62,743 nucleotides of DNA from Bacillota bacterium (GTDB taxonomy: Bacteria; Bacillota; Clostridia; Peptostreptococcales; Anaerovoracaceae). A program made the position numbers and the translations under genes. Below are positions 18,989 to 28,220 of this stretch, piece after piece. Every line of letters begins with the position of its first letter. Positions within the stretch are counted from its first letter, which is position 1. The stretch is taken from assembly GCA_017459895.1 (NCBI GenBank), contig JAFUCA010000032.1, forward strand, positions 1 to 62,743, in the 5' to 3' direction. The notes below the pieces were generated by a model, which made no database searches, was not told the DNA's origin, and was given only the letters and a program-made list of their open reading frames with translations.

Positions 18989-19759
18989 ATGGTAAAGGTA
19001 GTCATAACAGCCCCTCGGGGCGCCATGGATCGTCTGATCATTCAGGAAGCATACAAGAATCCGCAGATCGAGGTCACCGGCGTGGTCGGTGCCCCGGGAC
19101 GGGATTACATCGGCAGGGATGCCGGTCTGGTCTGCGGTCTGGGAAGCGAGATCGGCGTTCCGGTCTGCGAGTCAATCGAGCAGGTCATCGACGGATGCGA
19201 CATCGTCATCGACTTCTCCCGGGTGGAGCTGTCGATGCAGGTGCTGCAGTCCTGCCTGGCCCACGGCAAAGGACTGATCGTGGGAACGACCGGATTCAGT
19301 GAGGAGCAGACGGAGCAGATCCTGGCTGCGGGGGAGAGGATTCCTCTCATGAAGGCAGCCAACACCTCCTTCGTGGTCAATGTCATGCGCCGGCTCCTGG
19401 GCATCGCCGCGGAAAAGCTGGGCTCCAGGGCGAAGATCGAGGTCATTGAGATGCACAGCGAAACGAAGCTGGATGCTCCCAGCGGCACGGCGATCGAGCT
19501 GGCCGAGGAGATGGCGGAGAAGGCGCCGGACAAGGAACTGGCGGATATCCCGTACCATTCGGTCCGGGCAGGAAACACGCCCAGCGAGCACCGGGTCATC
19601 TTCGGCTGCATGGGGGAGAAGATGGAAATCTCCCACGAAGCCTACGACTGGAGATGCTATGCGCTGGGTGCGTGTGATGCGGCGCTGTACATGTATGAGC
19701 AGATTCAGAAGGACGGCGGCATCGGCCGATATACCATGGAGGATGTGATCGGACTGTAG
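18989..19759 (+). CDS. dapB: 4-hydroxy-tetrahydrodipicolinate reductase DapB
   Basis: 256 aa from the ATG at 18989 (AAGGTG 6 bases upstream); a GTG at 18980 is an alternative start. NAD(P)H-dependent reductase of the lysine/diaminopimelate pathway. The catalytic segment EMHSETKLDAPSGTA is present, with the second His of the usual HH pair replaced by Ser. The N-terminal nucleotide loop reads APRGAMDRLI rather than the usual GxxGRMG, so cofactor binding is a little atypical. VGTTGFSEEQ is conserved. Likely functional. Confidence 0.9.
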   Translation: MVKVVITAPRGAMDRLIIQEAYKNPQIEVTGVVGAPGRDYIGRDAGLVCGLGSEIGVPVCESIEQVIDGCDIVIDFSRVELSMQVLQSCLAHGKGLIVGTTGFSEEQTEQILAAGERIPLMKAANTSFVVNVMRRLLGIAAEKLGSRAKIEVIEMHSETKLDAPSGTAIELAEEMAEKAPDKELADIPYHSVRAGNTPSEHRVIFGCMGEKMEISHEAYDWRCYALGACDAALYMYEQIQKDGGIGRYTMEDVIGL

Positions 19760-19769
19760 ATCCCGGCGG

Positions 19770-20417
19770 TCAGTCATCGATCGCCTTGAAGGTGCCGGTG
19801 ATCGTCTTGAAATCACCGGTTCCGCTGTTTTTGACTCCGGTGATGGTATAGTGGTAGGTCTTGCCGTAGGACAGATTCCTGACCTTGACCTCCAGTTCAT
19901 CGGAGTCCTTATGCTTGATCTTCTTAACGTAATCCTTGCCGTTTCGGGTGATGGTGACCGTGGGCGATTTCCATTTCACCTTGCCCTTGAATTCGAATTC
20001 CACCTCCCGGTCATTCGCGTCGTAGTCGATGTCCTTGACGACCACCTTCGTGCTCTTCGGGATCTTCACCTTGCCGCTGACGCTGGTGTAGCTGTCCGCA
20101 CCGCGTTTTTTGATCCCGCGGATCGTGAATCTATATGTTTCCCCTTTTTTGTAATTTTTGATTTTGAAGGTGATGTCGTCGCTGTCCTTTTCGATGATCT
20201 TCGTCTTGTAGGAGGTCCCCTTCGTGTCGGTCACCTTAATGCCGGTTTCGTGATATTTGACCTTCCCGTAGAATTCGACCTCCACCTTGCCCTTGCCCTC
20301 ATAATCGATGTCCTCGATCTCCGGTGCGGATGCGGCTGCCGCAGGCGATGCGGCAAGTCCGAAGGCAAGAACCAGTGACGCGGTCACTGTGAGCAATGAT
20401 TTCAGATGTTTGTTCAT
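19770..20417 (-). CDS. Secreted lysine-rich protein with two beta-sandwich-like repeats
   Basis: 215 aa. A signal peptide (hydrophobic LLTVTASLVLAFGLAAS, cleavage near ASPAAAA) precedes two repeats of about 85 aa, each with an acidic start (EDIDYE.. / KDIDYDAND), VEFEFKGKVK, a K(D)SD(E/D) stretch and a final GKTYHYTITGVK strand, resembling Fn3-like folds. The protein is rich in Lys and Asp. No known family is recognised. The C-terminal repeat is closely related to the protein at 20543-20965, so these are tandem paralogues beside a two-component system. Direct repeats at 20486-20516 lie upstream. Confidence 0.8.
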   Translation of the reverse strand: MNKHLKSLLTVTASLVLAFGLAASPAAAASAPEIEDIDYEGKGKVEVEFYGKVKYHETGIKVTDTKGTSYKTKIIEKDSDDITFKIKNYKKGETYRFTIRGIKKRGADSYTSVSGKVKIPKSTKVVVKDIDYDANDREVEFEFKGKVKWKSPTVTITRNGKDYVKKIKHKDSDELEVKVRNLSYGKTYHYTITGVKNSGTGDFKTITGTFKAIDD

Positions 20418-20485
20418 AATGATTACCCCTTTCTGTGATCTCCTGATGTGCTATCTTCATTACGGTGCCATTCTAAGGCATCAAG

Positions 20486-20516
20486 ATGAGATTCGCATGA
20501 GATTCAGATTAGAGTT
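20486..20516 (-). promoter_or_regulatory. Direct repeats upstream of a secreted protein gene, possible response-regulator site
   Basis: ATGAGATTC occurs at 20486 and 20497, an 11-base step, with a weaker third copy at 20508. OmpR/PhoB-type regulators bind direct repeats of about this period, and a gene for one lies 600 bases away. Target role is inferred. Confidence 0.45.
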
Positions 20517-20542
20517 TCATGAGAAAGGAAGGCCCCGGAGGA

Positions 20543-20965
20543 TCAGTCGACGGCCTTGAAGGTGCCGGTCAGGGTATAGTACTTCCTGCCGTTCTTCTTC
20601 TTGACGCCGGAGATCTTGTAATGGTAGGTCTTGCCGTAGGTCAGCTTCTTGACCTCAACCTCCAGTTCATCGGAATCCTTATCGGTGATTTTCTTGGCTT
20701 TGTTCTTGCCGTTCCGGGTGATCTTCACCTTGACGTTCTTATATTTCACCTTGCCCTTGAACTCGAACTCCACCTCCCGGTCGCGATGGTCGTAATCGAC
20801 ATCCTCGACGACCGGTTTGTCGCTGCCCTGAAGGAAGAAGGCTTTCACCGCGTGAAGCAGACCGCTTTCGCTGCTGGCGGCGCTGACCGGCGCAGCGGTG
20901 AATGCCATGACCAGCACAAAGGACAGGATCAAAGCGGCCGGCAGCCGTAATCTGCGATTTCTCAT
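20543..20965 (-). CDS. Secreted lysine-rich protein with one beta-sandwich-like repeat
   Basis: 140 aa. Signal peptide (ALILSFVLVMAFTAAPVSA) followed by one copy of the same domain as in the 215-aa neighbour: VEDVDYDHRDREVEFEFKG, KITDKDSDELEVEVKKL, GKTYHYKISGVKKKNG. About a third of the mature residues are Lys or Arg. It precedes the 215-aa gene on the minus strand and diverges from the two-component genes. Function unknown; a surface, metal- or polyanion-binding role would suit the charge pattern but is only a guess. Confidence 0.8.
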   Translation of the reverse strand: MRNRRLRLPAALILSFVLVMAFTAAPVSAASSESGLLHAVKAFFLQGSDKPVVEDVDYDHRDREVEFEFKGKVKYKNVKVKITRNGKNKAKKITDKDSDELEVEVKKLTYGKTYHYKISGVKKKNGRKYYTLTGTFKAVD

Positions 20966-21088
20966 AATCGTATTCTCCTTATAGTGTTTGATTATTTCTC
21001 TACTACAGTATAAGATAGGATTATTAGAAAATCATTAATATATTTTTAATTATCATTTGCTATGATCATTTCCGGAGGTGCGCGGACA

Positions 21089-21763
21089 ATGAGAATTCTG
21101 ATAGCAGAGGATGAGAGGGATCTGAACGAACTGATCCGCAGGAAGCTCACCGCGGAGGGCTACAGCGTGGACGCCTGTTTCGACGGCGAGGAGGCGATGG
21201 ATTATCTGGACGCGGCGGAATACGACTGCGTAATCCTGGATATTATGATGCCCCGGCGGGACGGACTGCAGGTGCTGCAGCAGATGCGGCAGAGGGGAGA
21301 CCATACGCCCGTCATGTTTCTGACGGCCCGGGACTCCATCGAAGACCGGGTGCGGGGGCTGGATCTGGGAGCGGCCGATTACATGATCAAACCCTTTTCC
21401 TTCAAGGAACTGACCGCGAGGATCCGGGTGATGACCAGAGAGAAGTACGCGGTGCCTACCAGCCTTCTGCAGGTGGCCGACCTGACGATGAACACCGCCA
21501 CGCAGGAGGTGATGCGGGGCAGCCGGCGGATCGATCTTTCGGCCAAGGAGTTTTCGCTGCTGCACTACCTGATGATCAACAAGAACCTGGTTCTGTCCAG
21601 AGAAATGATCGAAAACCACGTCTGGAATTACGACTATGAAGGCGGCAGCAACGTGGTGGATGTATACATCCGTTATCTTCGCCGGAAGATCGATGAAGGC
21701 GAAGAGATGAAGCTGATCCGGACGGTGCGGGGCAGAGGATATGTGATCCGGGAGGATGAATGA
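21089..21763 (+). CDS. OmpR-family response regulator
   Basis: 224 aa from the ATG at 21089 (GGAGGTG ribosome site); the upstream ATG has none. Receiver domain with acidic pair AEDERD, phospho-acceptor Asp in VILDIMMP (about residue 51), TARD and the Lys of MIKPFS, then a winged-helix DNA-binding domain ending TVRGRGYVI. Its stop overlaps the histidine kinase start (ATGA). Possible targets are the two divergent secreted-protein genes. Confidence 0.95.
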   Translation: MRILIAEDERDLNELIRRKLTAEGYSVDACFDGEEAMDYLDAAEYDCVILDIMMPRRDGLQVLQQMRQRGDHTPVMFLTARDSIEDRVRGLDLGAADYMIKPFSFKELTARIRVMTREKYAVPTSLLQVADLTMNTATQEVMRGSRRIDLSAKEFSLLHYLMINKNLVLSREMIENHVWNYDYEGGSNVVDVYIRYLRRKIDEGEEMKLIRTVRGRGYVIREDE

Positions 21764-23181
21764 GAAATCTTACGATCCGCGCGAAAATAACCCTGTGGTT
21801 CATTGTGATCCTGACGGTGCTTCTGGGACTGTCCTATGTGGTGTTCTATTTCTCCAGCGTGGCAGGGGACCGGACGATCCTGCAGCAGAATCTGCAGGAG
21901 ACCGTGGACAATGATATGGATGAGGTTCGTTTCTTTGCCGCGGGCGAGCCGGTGCAGCGAATCCGGGGAAGTGAATATCTGGAATATCAGGAGGGCTGGC
22001 TGGAATTTGAGGATGACTTCCTCGAGCTTGCGGACGGGATCGGTGTCGGTTTGTTCGACGCGGAACGGAATCTGATTTTCGGGAATGACCCGATCTCAGA
22101 GGAAAGCCGCCAGGTCGCTCTGGAAGATGGACAGCTTCATACGGTTCCCTCCGGACCGGATGTTTTTTATGTTTACGAAAGGAAGCTGCAGATCGAGGGG
22201 GCGGGGGAGCTCTGGCTGCGGGGTTCCGTCGACCGGGCACAGCATCAGGAAGAGAGGATGAGCTATTTTCACGTCAGCCTGTTTCTGCTGCCTCTTCTGA
22301 TCCTTCTGGCGGCGGCCAGCGGATATCTGATCACGAAGCGGTCGCTGCAGCCGATCCGGCAGCTCATCGGCGCGGCGGAGAGCATCAGCGCCGGCAGAGA
22401 CCTGAAACAGCGGATCGATACCGGCGACGGGGAGAACGAGGTGCAGCAGCTGACCCGCTCCTTTAACGAGATGATGCAAAGGCTGGACCGGGCGTTTGAA
22501 GCGGAGAAACAGTTCACATCCGACGTTTCCCATGAGCTGCGCACACCGATGGCGGCCATTCTGGCGCAGTGCGAGCTGGCGCTGGAGGATCCCGGGATCG
22601 AAGGAGAGGCCCGGGATGCGCTTCAGGTCATCCAGCGGCAGGCGAACCGAATGAACGGGCTGATCGAGGATATGCTGACCTATACCAGAATCGACCGGCA
22701 CCACGAGGCCTATCCGATGGAGCGGCTGGATCTGAGCCAGCTGGTTATCGAGTGCTGTGAGGATTTCCGGACCCTCCATGAAGAGCACCTGTTCTTTGAG
22801 ACCGAGGCAGAGAAGGAAATTTTCATTGACGGTTCCGATCCGCTGCTGCACCGGCTGCTCTGGAATCTGCTGGAGAACGGCGTCCGCTACAGTGAAGGGG
22901 ATGCCCGGATCCGGGTAGGGCTGCGCTGCGAAGAAGGCAGCGCCCGGCTGCAGGTGAGCGATCACGGCATCGGCATCGCTTCAGAGCACCAGGAGAAAAT
23001 CTTCGACCGGTTCTATCAGGCGGATCCGGCCAGGACCTGCGAAGGGACCGGGCTGGGCCTTGCGATGGTCCGGGAGATCGCGCAGATGCACGGAGGAACC
23101 GTTTCCGTCAGCAGCGCTCCGGCCGAAGGGAGCACCTTCACGGTCATTCTTCCCCTTGACTTTTCAGCCTTTGCAGGGTAG
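21760..23181 (+). CDS. Two-component sensor histidine kinase
   Basis: 473 aa. Transmembrane helix at about residues 10-32, an extracytoplasmic sensor of about 135 residues, a second helix near 170-190, a HAMP region, H-box FTSDVSHELRTPMAA, N-box LLWNLLENGVRY, G1 DHGIGIASE and G2 GTGLGLAMV. All phosphotransfer motifs are intact. It is coupled to the upstream response regulator. The 3' end contains the ileS promoter (23156-23184). One exact GCAAAGGCTGG at 22476. Confidence 0.95.
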   Translation: MRNLTIRAKITLWFIVILTVLLGLSYVVFYFSSVAGDRTILQQNLQETVDNDMDEVRFFAAGEPVQRIRGSEYLEYQEGWLEFEDDFLELADGIGVGLFDAERNLIFGNDPISEESRQVALEDGQLHTVPSGPDVFYVYERKLQIEGAGELWLRGSVDRAQHQEERMSYFHVSLFLLPLLILLAAASGYLITKRSLQPIRQLIGAAESISAGRDLKQRIDTGDGENEVQQLTRSFNEMMQRLDRAFEAEKQFTSDVSHELRTPMAAILAQCELALEDPGIEGEARDALQVIQRQANRMNGLIEDMLTYTRIDRHHEAYPMERLDLSQLVIECCEDFRTLHEEHLFFETEAEKEIFIDGSDPLLHRLLWNLLENGVRYSEGDARIRVGLRCEEGSARLQVSDHGIGIASEHQEKIFDRFYQADPARTCEGTGLGLAMVREIAQMHGGTVSVSSAPAEGSTFTVILPLDFSAFAG

Positions 23182-23184
23182 AAT
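23156..23184 (+). promoter_or_regulatory. Promoter of the ileS T-box transcript
   Basis: TTGACT, 17-bp spacer, TAGAAT, lying over the last codons of the histidine kinase gene. The dispersed motif CAGCCTTTGC fills part of the spacer (23165-23174). Confidence 0.75.
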
Positions 23185-23204
23185 GGCATGGTATGAACTG
23201 AATA

Positions 23205-23424
23205 CGGCGATGACGGAGACAGTAGCCCCGCAGGCGCTTTACAGAGAACCGCTCCGACGGATGGAACATCCGGAGGCTGAGAGAGCGGGAGAAGACGCGG
23301 ACCGTGAAAATCACTACCCGAGCCGAACACTTGATGGAGAGACGGGATGATGGTCCCGTAACCAGGGTGGTACCGCGGTTGTTTATGATCGTCCCTGACG
23401 TGTGTCAGGGACGTTGATTTTTTT
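23205..23424 (+). promoter_or_regulatory. T-box riboswitch (isoleucine) before ileS
   Basis: The T-box sequence CCAGGGTGGTACCGCG is at 23362-23377. An ATC specifier lies in GTGAAAATCACT (23310-23312), matching tRNA-Ile. The terminator stem GTCCCTGAC / GTCAGGGAC (23391-23399 and 23404-23412) is followed by seven T's. Binding of uncharged tRNA-Ile would favour the antiterminator and switch on ileS 16 bases downstream. Confidence 0.95.
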
Positions 23425-23439
23425 ACTGGAGGAAGAAAC

Positions 23440-26400
23440 ATGATCAAGAACTTATCCGACAAACCGATCGCTGAGCTGCAGACCGAGCAGGCGGAGAAAT
23501 GGGACCGGGAGGACCTTCTGGGCAAATGCGTCAGCACCAGAGAAGGCCAGCCCTCCTTCGTATTTTATGAGGGCCCGCCGACGGCCAACGGCAAGCCGGG
23601 CATTCACCACGTGATGGCGAGGACCCTGAAGGATTCGGTGAACCGCTACAAGACGATGAAGGGATTCAAGGTCAACCGCAAGGCCGGCTGGGACACCCAC
23701 GGACTTCCGGTGGAGATCGAGGTCGAGAAGCAGCTGGGCATCGAAGGCAAGCAGCAGATCGAGGAATACGGCATCGCTGAGTTCAATCAGAAGTGCAAGG
23801 ATTCCGTTTTCACATACAAGGGACTGTGGGAGAAGATGTCCAGCCGTATGGGCTACATGGCGGACATGGAGAATCCCTACATCACGTTGGACAACAACTA
23901 CATCGAGACCGGATGGTGGATCATCAAGGAATTCTTCAAGGCCGGTCTGGTCTACGAAGGGCACAAGATCCTGCCCTACTGCCCGCGCTGTGAGACGGGA
24001 CTGGCGTCCCACGAGGTCGCCCAGGGCTATAAGGACGTGAAGGTCAACACGATCACGGCTAAATTCAAGAGAAAGGACGCCGACGAATACTTCCTGGCAT
24101 GGACGACCACGCCCTGGACTCTGGCATCGAACGTCTCCCTGACCGTCGGTCCGGACATCGACTACGTCAAGGTGAAGATGCTGGAAGGCGATGAGGAAGG
24201 CCACGTCTTCTATGTGGCCAGGGGCCTTGCGGATAAGACGCTGGGTGAGGGAAAGTACGAAGTCCTGGAAGAGATGAAGGGCAGGGATCTGGAGTACGTC
24301 GAGTACGAACAGCTGATGCCGTTCTGCCAGACGGATAAGAAGGGCTTCTACGTGACCTGCATGGATTACGTCTCCGTGGAAGACGGTACCGGTATCGTTC
24401 ATACGGCGCCGGCTTTCGGTGAGGACGACTATCAGTGCGGACGCAAATACGATCTGCCGTTCCTGCAGCCGGTGGACGGCAACGGTCGTTACACCGAGAC
24501 GCCGTGGAAGGGCCGCTTCGTCATGGAAGAGGGTCTCGATGTGGAGATCATCAAGTGGCTGGCGGAGGAGGACAAGATCTACGCCAAGGCCAAGCTGGAG
24601 CACAACTATCCCCACTGCTGGCGCTGCGGCACGCCGCTGGTCTACTACGCGAAGCCCAGCTGGTACATCGCCATGAGCAAGCTCAAGGATCAGCTGGTGG
24701 CGAACAATAACGAAGTCAACTGGTTCCCGGATTTTGTCGGTGAGAAGCGGTTCGGCAACTGGCTGGAGGAGGTCAAGGACTGGGCCATCTCCCGGAACAG
24801 ATACTGGGGCACCCCGATCCCGATCTGGCGCTGCGAATGCGGCCATTTGGAATGCATCGGAAGCCGGGCGGAGCTGGTGGAGAAGGCAAATGAGGACATC
24901 GATGAATCCATCGAGCTGCATCGTCCGTATGTGGACGAGGTGACTCTCACCTGTCCGCACTGCGGCAAACCGATGCACCGGATCCCGGAGGTCATGGACT
25001 GCTGGTTCGATTCCGGCGCGATGCCTTTCGCCCAGTGGCACTATCCGTTTGAGAACAAAGAGAAGTTCGATGAGGAGCTGTTCCCGGCGGACTTCATCTG
25101 CGAGGGCATCGACCAGACCAGAGGCTGGTTCTATTCGCTGATGGCCATCTCCACCTTCATCAAGGGGACCTCCCCGTACCGGAACGTGCTGGTCAACGAC
25201 CTGATCCTGGACAAGGACGGCAAGAAGATGTCCAAGCACGTGGGCAACACGGTGGATCCGTTTGAAATGCTGGATAAATACGGCGCGGACGCCACCCGCT
25301 GGTATCTGCTGCACACCTCGCCGGCCTGGTCACCGACCCGGTTCGATGAGAACGGTCTGATGGAGATTGCCGGCAAGTTCTTCGGTACGCTGAAGAACGT
25401 ATACAACTTCTTCGTGCTGTACTACAACCAGGACGAGCTGGATTCGTCCCAGCTGATGGTCAACTACGAAGACCGGCCGGAGCTGGACCGCTGGATCCTG
25501 TCCAAGTTCCACCGCCTGATCCGGGACGTGACCGACTCCATGGATCACTACGATCACATGAAGACGACCCACGCCATCCAGAACTTCGTCAATGAGGATC
25601 TGTCCAACTGGTACATCCGCCGGGCCCGCCGCAGATTCTGGGGCGAGGAGCTGACGGAGGACAAGAAGGCCGTCTACGCGACGACCTATGAAATCCTGAT
25701 CGGCGTATCCAAGCTGATCGCGCCCTTTGCGCCGTTCCTGTCCGATGAGATGTACGTCAATCTGACCGGCGGGGAATCGGTCCACCTGTCCTACTTCCCG
25801 GCCTGCCAGGAGAGCCTGATCGACGACAAGGTCGAGGAGAGAATGGATCTGGTACGGACGCTGGTCACTCTGGGCCGCGGCACGAGAGAGCAGGAGAAGA
25901 TCAAGGTGCGCCAGCCTTTGCAGGAGGTCCTGGTGGATGGAGCCTACGAGGCGGTCATCGGGGACCTGACGGATCTGATCAAGGAAGAGCTGAACATCAA
26001 GGAGGTCGTCTTCGAAAACGACCTGGAGGAATACATGGATTATTCCCTGAAGCCGAACTTCAAGGTGGCGGGACCTGCTCTGGGCAAGAACATCAAGGCC
26101 TTCGGCGGAGCACTGGCCAAGGCGGATCCGGTGAGCACGGTTGCCGCGCTGGAGAAGGACGGGAAGATCACTCTGGATCTGAACGGGGAAGCAGCCTGCA
26201 TCACTCCGGAGATGGTGGATGTCCGGATCACGGCGAAGGAAGGCTTCGCGGTGGCGATGGATGGCAGCGTCTTCACGATCCTGGATACGCAGATCACACC
26301 GGAACTGGCTTCCGAGGGTCTGGCCAGAGAGCTGATCTCCAAGGTCCAGCAGATGCGTAAGCAGGAAAACTTCGAGATGATGGACAACATCTACATCTAC

Positions 26401-26553
26401 GTGGAGGCGGACGAAGCGGTGGCGGCGGCCATCGAGGAGCACCGCAGCTACATCATGAAAGAGACGCTGGCGGTGGCCATCGAAGCAAAGGCTGGCCTGG
26501 ACACGGTCAAGCTGAACGGCCACAAGACCGGACTTGCGGTGGAGCGGGTGTAG
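23440..26553 (+). CDS. ileS: Isoleucine--tRNA ligase
   Basis: 1037 aa. Class I aminoacyl-tRNA synthetase. HIGH-type motif in PTANGKPGIHHVMART, KMSKS in DGKKMSKHVGN, editing domain in between (WTTTPWTLASN), and C-terminal anticodon-binding region. The length and the GKPGIHH form suggest the IleS2 type, which in other bacteria is less sensitive to mupirocin; that last point is inference. Start follows GGAGG after the T-box. Two exact copies of the dispersed 11-mer lie inside (25911 reverse, 26485 forward). Confidence 0.97.
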   Translation: MIKNLSDKPIAELQTEQAEKWDREDLLGKCVSTREGQPSFVFYEGPPTANGKPGIHHVMARTLKDSVNRYKTMKGFKVNRKAGWDTHGLPVEIEVEKQLGIEGKQQIEEYGIAEFNQKCKDSVFTYKGLWEKMSSRMGYMADMENPYITLDNNYIETGWWIIKEFFKAGLVYEGHKILPYCPRCETGLASHEVAQGYKDVKVNTITAKFKRKDADEYFLAWTTTPWTLASNVSLTVGPDIDYVKVKMLEGDEEGHVFYVARGLADKTLGEGKYEVLEEMKGRDLEYVEYEQLMPFCQTDKKGFYVTCMDYVSVEDGTGIVHTAPAFGEDDYQCGRKYDLPFLQPVDGNGRYTETPWKGRFVMEEGLDVEIIKWLAEEDKIYAKAKLEHNYPHCWRCGTPLVYYAKPSWYIAMSKLKDQLVANNNEVNWFPDFVGEKRFGNWLEEVKDWAISRNRYWGTPIPIWRCECGHLECIGSRAELVEKANEDIDESIELHRPYVDEVTLTCPHCGKPMHRIPEVMDCWFDSGAMPFAQWHYPFENKEKFDEELFPADFICEGIDQTRGWFYSLMAISTFIKGTSPYRNVLVNDLILDKDGKKMSKHVGNTVDPFEMLDKYGADATRWYLLHTSPAWSPTRFDENGLMEIAGKFFGTLKNVYNFFVLYYNQDELDSSQLMVNYEDRPELDRWILSKFHRLIRDVTDSMDHYDHMKTTHAIQNFVNEDLSNWYIRRARRRFWGEELTEDKKAVYATTYEILIGVSKLIAPFAPFLSDEMYVNLTGGESVHLSYFPACQESLIDDKVEERMDLVRTLVTLGRGTREQEKIKVRQPLQEVLVDGAYEAVIGDLTDLIKEELNIKEVVFENDLEEYMDYSLKPNFKVAGPALGKNIKAFGGALAKADPVSTVAALEKDGKITLDLNGEAACITPEMVDVRITAKEGFAVAMDGSVFTILDTQITPELASEGLARELISKVQQMRKQENFEMMDNIYIYVEADEAVAAAIEEHRSYIMKETLAVAIEAKAGLDTVKLNGHKTGLAVERV

Positions 26554-26556
26554 GAT

Positions 26557-27045
26557 ATGAGCACCCCCATCGAACATCTGAAAAGGCTGGCCCAGCGGGA
26601 CGTGAAGGACCATACCGCGATCTTCGATCTGTACGTTACGGTGGGACGGGATCTGGAATACCTGTCCATCAAGTTCGGTATGGATCCGGAGGACGTCATC
26701 CGCCTGCTGGAGGGCTACGGCGAGAGGATCCGGCTGACTTCAGCCGAGGAATACGACGGAGAAGACCCGGCGGTCCGCAAGGCGCTGGCCGAGTTCGGAC
26801 TGGCGCTGGATTACCGCGGCAAGGGCAGGCTGCACGGTCTGCCCCGGGTCCTGATCGAAGAGTATGTCGGGCGGTTTTATCCGGGGATCGCTTCGGAGCA
26901 TCCGGAGAACGACTGGATCAACATTGAAAGCTATCTGGAGCAGATGCACCCCGGCTGGCAGGTCACCATGCAGCCGGCGGAAGAAGCGGGCGAAGAGAGA
27001 AGCAACAGGAAAAAAGTCCGGAACCGATTCCGGCTGTTCGGGTAA
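26557..27045 (+). CDS. Conserved hypothetical protein, acidic, between ileS and rlmN
   Basis: 162 aa. Starts 3 bases after ileS and ends 5 bases before rlmN, so it is in the same operon. No signal peptide or membrane segment. Features: an N-terminal helical region (DLYVTVGRDLEYLSIKFG), a middle LAEFGLALDYRGKGRLHGLP, and a basic C-terminus RSNRKKVRNRFRLFG. I do not recognise the family and offer no function. Confidence 0.75.
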   Translation: MSTPIEHLKRLAQRDVKDHTAIFDLYVTVGRDLEYLSIKFGMDPEDVIRLLEGYGERIRLTSAEEYDGEDPAVRKALAEFGLALDYRGKGRLHGLPRVLIEEYVGRFYPGIASEHPENDWINIESYLEQMHPGWQVTMQPAEEAGEERSNRKKVRNRFRLFG

Positions 27046-27050
27046 ATCAC

Positions 27051-28115
27051 ATGAAACAGGATCTTCTGGATCTGACAATCGAAGAAACAAAATCGTTTGC
27101 CGCGGCACTGGGTGAGAAGCCCTACCGCGGCAAACAGGTATTTCAGTGGATCTGCCGGGGCGCGGCAGGATTTGAGGAGATGACGGATCTGCCGAAGGCG
27201 CTGCGGCAAAGGCTGGTCGAGAAGGCCGTGATCGGTCTGCCCCATGTCCTGGAGGAACAGGCGGATCCGGGGGACGGAACCAGGAAGTTCCTTTTCGGAT
27301 ACGACGATGCAGCGGTGGAGAGCGTCTTCATGAAATACTCCTATGGCAACAGCCTCTGTGTGTCCTCCCAGGTGGGGTGCAAAATGGGCTGTGTTTTTTG
27401 CGCGTCGGCGCTGGGAGGATTCGTGCGGAATCTGACTGCGGGGGAGATGATGGGGCAGGTGCTGGCAGCCGAGCGGGCGGCCGGTGAAGCGGTAAACCAC
27501 ATCGTCATCATGGGGATGGGGGAGCCCTTCGATAATTACGGGAACGTCAGCCGGTTCCTGCGGCTGCTGCACGAGCCCGGCGGAAGGAACATGAGCTGGC
27601 GCCATCTGACGGTATCGACCTGCGGCATCGTCCCGGTCATGCAGCGGTTCGCGGAGGAATTCCCTCAGGTGAACCTGGCGGTTTCGCTGCACCGCATCGA
27701 CGATGAGCAGCGCAGCCGGCTGATGCCGGTGAACCGCCGCTATCCGGTGGCGGAGCTGCTGGAGGCGGCCAGGGCATATACGGAGAAGACCGGCCGCCGG
27801 ATCACCTTCGAATACGCGCTGATCCGGGGAGAAAACGACCGGCCCAGGGACATCGAGGCACTGATCCGCTCGCTGCGGGGGATGCTCTGCCATGTGAATC
27901 TGATCCCCCTGAACCGGGTCGAAGAGAGCGGCCTTGACGGAACGGACCGGGAAAGAGCCGCACAGATCGCGCAGCAGCTTACGAAGGCGGGAATTCCGGC
28001 AACCGTCCGGCGCCAGCTGGGACGGGAAATCGACGGGGCCTGCGGGCAGCTGCGGCTTCGGCGGCAAACCGGACCGGAGCGGGGCACCCGGCCGGACAAA
28101 AAATCGACGCCCTGA
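27051..28115 (+). CDS. rlmN: 23S rRNA (adenine-C2)-methyltransferase RlmN
   Basis: 354 aa radical-SAM enzyme that methylates A2503 of 23S rRNA and A37 of some tRNAs. Iron-sulfur motif CKMGCVFCASA, SAM-site GMGEPFDN, and the C-terminal Cys in DGACGQLR that forms the transient RNA adduct. Length typical. Carries an exact 11-mer motif at 27206 encoding RQRLV. Confidence 0.95.
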   Translation: MKQDLLDLTIEETKSFAAALGEKPYRGKQVFQWICRGAAGFEEMTDLPKALRQRLVEKAVIGLPHVLEEQADPGDGTRKFLFGYDDAAVESVFMKYSYGNSLCVSSQVGCKMGCVFCASALGGFVRNLTAGEMMGQVLAAERAAGEAVNHIVIMGMGEPFDNYGNVSRFLRLLHEPGGRNMSWRHLTVSTCGIVPVMQRFAEEFPQVNLAVSLHRIDDEQRSRLMPVNRRYPVAELLEAARAYTEKTGRRITFEYALIRGENDRPRDIEALIRSLRGMLCHVNLIPLNRVEESGLDGTDRERAAQIAQQLTKAGIPATVRRQLGREIDGACGQLRLRRQTGPERGTRPDKKSTP

Positions 28116-28129
28116 TGGAGGATTTACGG

Positions 28130-28158
28130 TTGCCCGAAAAAAGTACATGGTGTACAAT
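28130..28158 (+). promoter_or_regulatory. Putative promoter of the small P-loop gene
   Basis: TTGCCC, 17-bp spacer, TACAAT, about 60 bases before the ATG at 28221. Confidence 0.55.
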
Positions 28159-28220
28159 GAATGTAATATTTATAGAGAAATTCGCAGGGATTTGATTGAA
28201 CGAAGCAGGAGGAGAGGCTC

